Of a DNA stretch of 6,766 nt, positions 5,059 through 6,766 are shown in pieces. The position numbers and the translations under genes are program-made. The notes below the pieces were generated by a model. That model was not told where the DNA came from, made no database searches, and was given only the letters and a program-made list of their open reading frames with translations. This DNA comes from Halobacteriales archaeon SW_10_68_16. GTDB lineage: Archaea; Halobacteriota; Halobacteria; Halobacteriales; Haloarculaceae. Where the stretch lies: assembly GCA_003023485.1 (NCBI GenBank), contig PXSG01000048.1:1-6766 (forward strand), read 5' to 3'. Position 1 is the first letter of the stretch. Every line of letters begins with the position of its first letter.

Positions 5059-5080
5059 ACGGGACACACCAAGAGGGGGT

Positions 5081-6010
5081 ATGGAGAGTCTCAACCGGAT
5101 GGCAACCGAGCTGGTCGACGAGGCCATCGACTTCGCCGACGAACTGACGGTGGCCGTCCACCCGCTTGAGGGGGACACGGCGGTCCTCGACTTCGGCGTC
5201 GAGGTGCCGGGCGCCGTCGAGGCCGGCCTCCTGCTGTCCGAGATCGTGACCGCCGGGCTGGCGACGGTCGGCACGCGCGTAGAGGAGGTCGCCGGCGCAC
5301 CGCTGACCCATGTCGAACTGTCGACCGACCACCCGGCGCTGGGCCTGCTGTGTGCCGGCAAGGCTGGCTGGGAACTGAGCGTCGAAGGCTTCGAGGGGCT
5401 TGGCAGCGGTCCCGCCCGCGCGCTCGTCGCCGAGGAGGACGTCTTCGCCCGGGTTGGCTACCAGGAGGAGTTCGACTTCGCGGTCCTGGCCGTCGAGTCC
5501 GAGACACTGCCCGACGAGGCCGTCGCCGCGGCCGTCGCCGAGCGGGCGGGCGTCCCCGAGAGCGGCGTGTTCCTCCCGGCGTTCGCGACGGCGTCGATCA
5601 CGGGCAGCGTCGTCGCCGCCTCGCGGGCCGCCGAACTCGCCATGTTCCGGCTCGTCGACCTGGGCTACGACCCGCTGGACGTCCTCTCGGCCACCGGGGC
5701 CGCCCCCGTCGCGCCAGTCGCCGGCGACGAGGCCCCAGCCATGGCCCGTACGACCGACGCGCTCGCCTACGGCGGGCAGGTCCCCCTGACCGTCGAGGAA
5801 CCGTTCGACCGCTTCGGCGAGATCGTCTCGACGGCCGGCGAGGAACACGGCGAGCCCTTCGGGGCGATCTTCGAGGAGGCCGACTGGGAGATGGCAGCGT
5901 TGCCGGTCGAGCTGTTCGGGCCCGCGCAGGTGACCGTCGACGTAGTGGGCGGCGAGACACACGTCGTCGGGGAGACCCGTGAGGACATCCTTGCCGAGAG
6001 TTTCTTCTGA
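5081..6010 (+). CDS. mch: Methenyl-tetrahydromethanopterin cyclohydrolase family protein
   Basis: In methanogens and Archaeoglobus, Mch interconverts methenyl- and formyl-tetrahydromethanopterin. Haloarchaea are generally thought to use folate-type carriers, so here the substrate may be a tetrahydrofolate derivative (inference). The 309 residues match full-length Mch. Visible family segments: ESLNRMATELVDEA at the N-terminus, LSEIVTAGLATV (52-63), KAGWELSVEGF (94-104), GSGPARAL (108-115), and ATASITGSVVAASRAAELAMFRL (169-191). In the last, Arg182 and Glu185 take the place of the catalytic Arg183/Glu186 pair of the Archaeoglobus enzyme, so activity is probably kept. The latter half is rich in Asp and Glu. 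ATG 5081 is fixed by the TATA box at 5051-5058. Its TGA overlaps the next ATG by one base. Confidence 0.93.
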   Translation: MESLNRMATELVDEAIDFADELTVAVHPLEGDTAVLDFGVEVPGAVEAGLLLSEIVTAGLATVGTRVEEVAGAPLTHVELSTDHPALGLLCAGKAGWELSVEGFEGLGSGPARALVAEEDVFARVGYQEEFDFAVLAVESETLPDEAVAAAVAERAGVPESGVFLPAFATASITGSVVAASRAAELAMFRLVDLGYDPLDVLSATGAAPVAPVAGDEAPAMARTTDALAYGGQVPLTVEEPFDRFGEIVSTAGEEHGEPFGAIFEEADWEMAALPVELFGPAQVTVDVVGGETHVVGETREDILAESFF

Positions 6011-6366
6011 TGCGCTACAAGGTCGTCCCCGAACCGGCAGACTGGGACCTATTGGTGGCGGCCAGGGACGCCCTCCCGCTGGTGCCGGGCAGCGTCGAGG
6101 ACTGCTGTACCCGCGTTCGCGACCGCAGCGAGGTCCCCTCCCGCGAGGACGCCCGCGAGATTCGTGATGTCCTCGCGGCGGCCGACCGGCCCCTGGGGCC
6201 GGAGACGGTCTTCGAGCGGGTCCGGGCAGTCGTCCCCCGCTGGGAGCGGGACCGCGACCCGGGCTGGGAAGCCACGTGGGAGGACCGCGTCGCGACGCTG
6301 CTCGCGTGGGGGGTCGTCTTCGGCGTCTTCGAACAGCGCGAGGGAGCGTACACGCTCGCGGATTGA
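6010..6366 (+). CDS. Small haloarchaeal protein of unknown function, coupled to mch
   Basis: A 118-residue soluble protein; the ATG shares one base with the mch stop (TGATG), so translation is almost certainly coupled. No named family is recognised. The N-terminus MRYKVVPEPADWDLL leads into LVPGSVEDCCTRV with a Cys-Cys pair at residues 33-34. The C-terminal half (about 59-118: RPLGPETVFERVRAVVP...WEDRVATLLAWGVVFGVFEQREGAYTLAD) has the helix-helix-hairpin rhythm of a winged-helix domain: a mostly helical stretch, then a strand, a turn and a final strand. It could be a regulator or a helper of the pterin enzyme; neither is shown. The codon use is typical of its neighbours. No separate promoter is visible. 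Confidence 0.8.
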   Translation: MRYKVVPEPADWDLLVAARDALPLVPGSVEDCCTRVRDRSEVPSREDAREIRDVLAAADRPLGPETVFERVRAVVPRWERDRDPGWEATWEDRVATLLAWGVVFGVFEQREGAYTLAD

Positions 6367-6400
6367 CACCGTCGGAACCGGGACCGGGAAGCGGCGGCCT

Positions 6401-6766
6401 TTTGCCGGTCGGGACCCGGACCTGGGCCGCAGCGTCGCGCGGGCCTACGCCGAGGCGCGCGACCACACGGACGTCCGCCCGCTGCCAGGTGCCCGTGAGA
6501 CGCTGGAGCATCTACAAGAGTCGGTTGCACTCGGTGCAGTCACGAACGGCTCCCCGGCGATGCAGTCGACGAAACTCGATACGCTCGGCTTCGGGGAGTA
6601 CTTCGAGACAGTGGTCCACGGGGGCTACGACGCGCCGGCAAAGCCCGCGCCCGACCCGTTCCACGCTGCCCTCGACGCCCTCGGCGTGGCACCCGGGCGG
6701 GCGGTCCACGTGGGCAACTCCGTCGCCTCGGACGTCGCGGGAGCGAAGCGGGCAGGCGTCCGCGCT
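6401..6766 (+). pseudogene. HAD-superfamily hydrolase lacking its N-terminal third, cut at window edge
   Basis: The reading frame encodes GRDPDLGRSVARAYAEAR (cap helix), LPGARETLEHLQE, VTNGSP with the motif II Thr, KPAPDPF with the motif III Lys, and HVGNSVASDVAGAKRAG, the acidic motif IV, so a haloarchaeal HAD phosphatase-like core is clear. Motif I (the DxDxT nucleophile) and most of the cap, about 75 residues, are absent. In frame, no ATG, GTG or TTG precedes the homologous part, and upstream lies the intact 6010-6366 gene with only a 43-base gap. No motif I is found in the other frames nearby. Loss of the 5' end by deletion, with a junction between about 6367 and 6405, is the simplest reading. 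Without the nucleophile it could not act as a normal HAD enzyme. The 3' end is outside the window. Confidence 0.75.

Noticed and set aside
4872..5072. 66-codon minus-strand frame over the tRNA-Gly 5' half and the mini-ORF.
   Set aside because: It overlaps the tRNA and its promoter and resembles no protein; the plus-strand mini-ORF has better codon bias and promoter spacing.
1964..6456. An 18-base match between the SAM hydrolase gene (1964-1981) and the HAD fragment (6439-6456).
   Set aside because: Both encode R-A-Y-A-E-A in the same codons; with strong codon bias this is best explained by chance, not by a mobile repeat.
5054..6511. 485-codon minus-strand open frame opposite mch and its neighbour.
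   Set aside because: It is antisense to the well-supported mch and 6010-6366 genes; such long empty frames are common in GC-rich DNA.

Overview
The window reads as chromosomal DNA of a halophilic archaeon (class Halobacteria; the mix of genes fits the Haloarcula/Halomicrobium side of the group, but the genus is not proven). The evidence is high GC with strong G/C preference at third codon positions, acidic proteins, archaeal-type families (membrane LonB, NadM, Mch), and TATA boxes of the TTCTTAAA/TTTTATA type sitting about 26-27 bases before start codons, so that most transcripts should be leaderless.

Layout. (1) 1-581, minus strand: the N-terminal third of the membrane-bound LonB protease, cut by the window edge. 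A six-codon leader minigene lies before it, overlapping its start. (2) 751-2105, plus strand: nadM (NMN adenylyltransferase) and an S-adenosylmethionine hydroxide adenosyltransferase (DUF62 family), overlapping by 4 bases as a two-gene operon. (3) 2178-3017, minus strand: a conserved-looking haloarchaeal protein of unknown function with features of a glycosidase-like TIM barrel. (4) 3091-4630, minus strand: xseA and xseB (exonuclease VII), overlapping by 4 bases, followed by a start-less coding remnant. XseA ends in a predicted membrane helix. (5) 4631-5036: an intergenic region rich in signals. It holds tandem TTCCGGAA palindromes, a detached copy of the 3' end of tRNA-Gly, a GC hairpin, an intact tRNA-Gly(GCC), a TATA box that appears to serve both directions, and a 31-codon ORF that looks like an internally deleted gene. 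(6) 5081-6366, plus strand: mch (methenyl-tetrahydromethanopterin cyclohydrolase family) overlapped by a small protein of unknown function. (7) about 6401-6766, plus strand: a HAD-superfamily phosphatase-like sequence that lacks its N-terminal catalytic third and any start codon, and runs off the window.

The genes are mostly housekeeping: protein quality control, NAD synthesis, SAM turnover, DNA repair and C1-pterin chemistry. No CRISPR array, insertion sequence, integrase or defence cassette is visible. The less ordinary content is small-scale: the lon leader minigene, the membrane-tailed XseA, the two-way TATA box, the tRNA-Gly 3'-end duplication, and three separate broken or deleted coding sequences within about 3.7 kb. 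I see no clear evidence of a wholly new multi-gene system.
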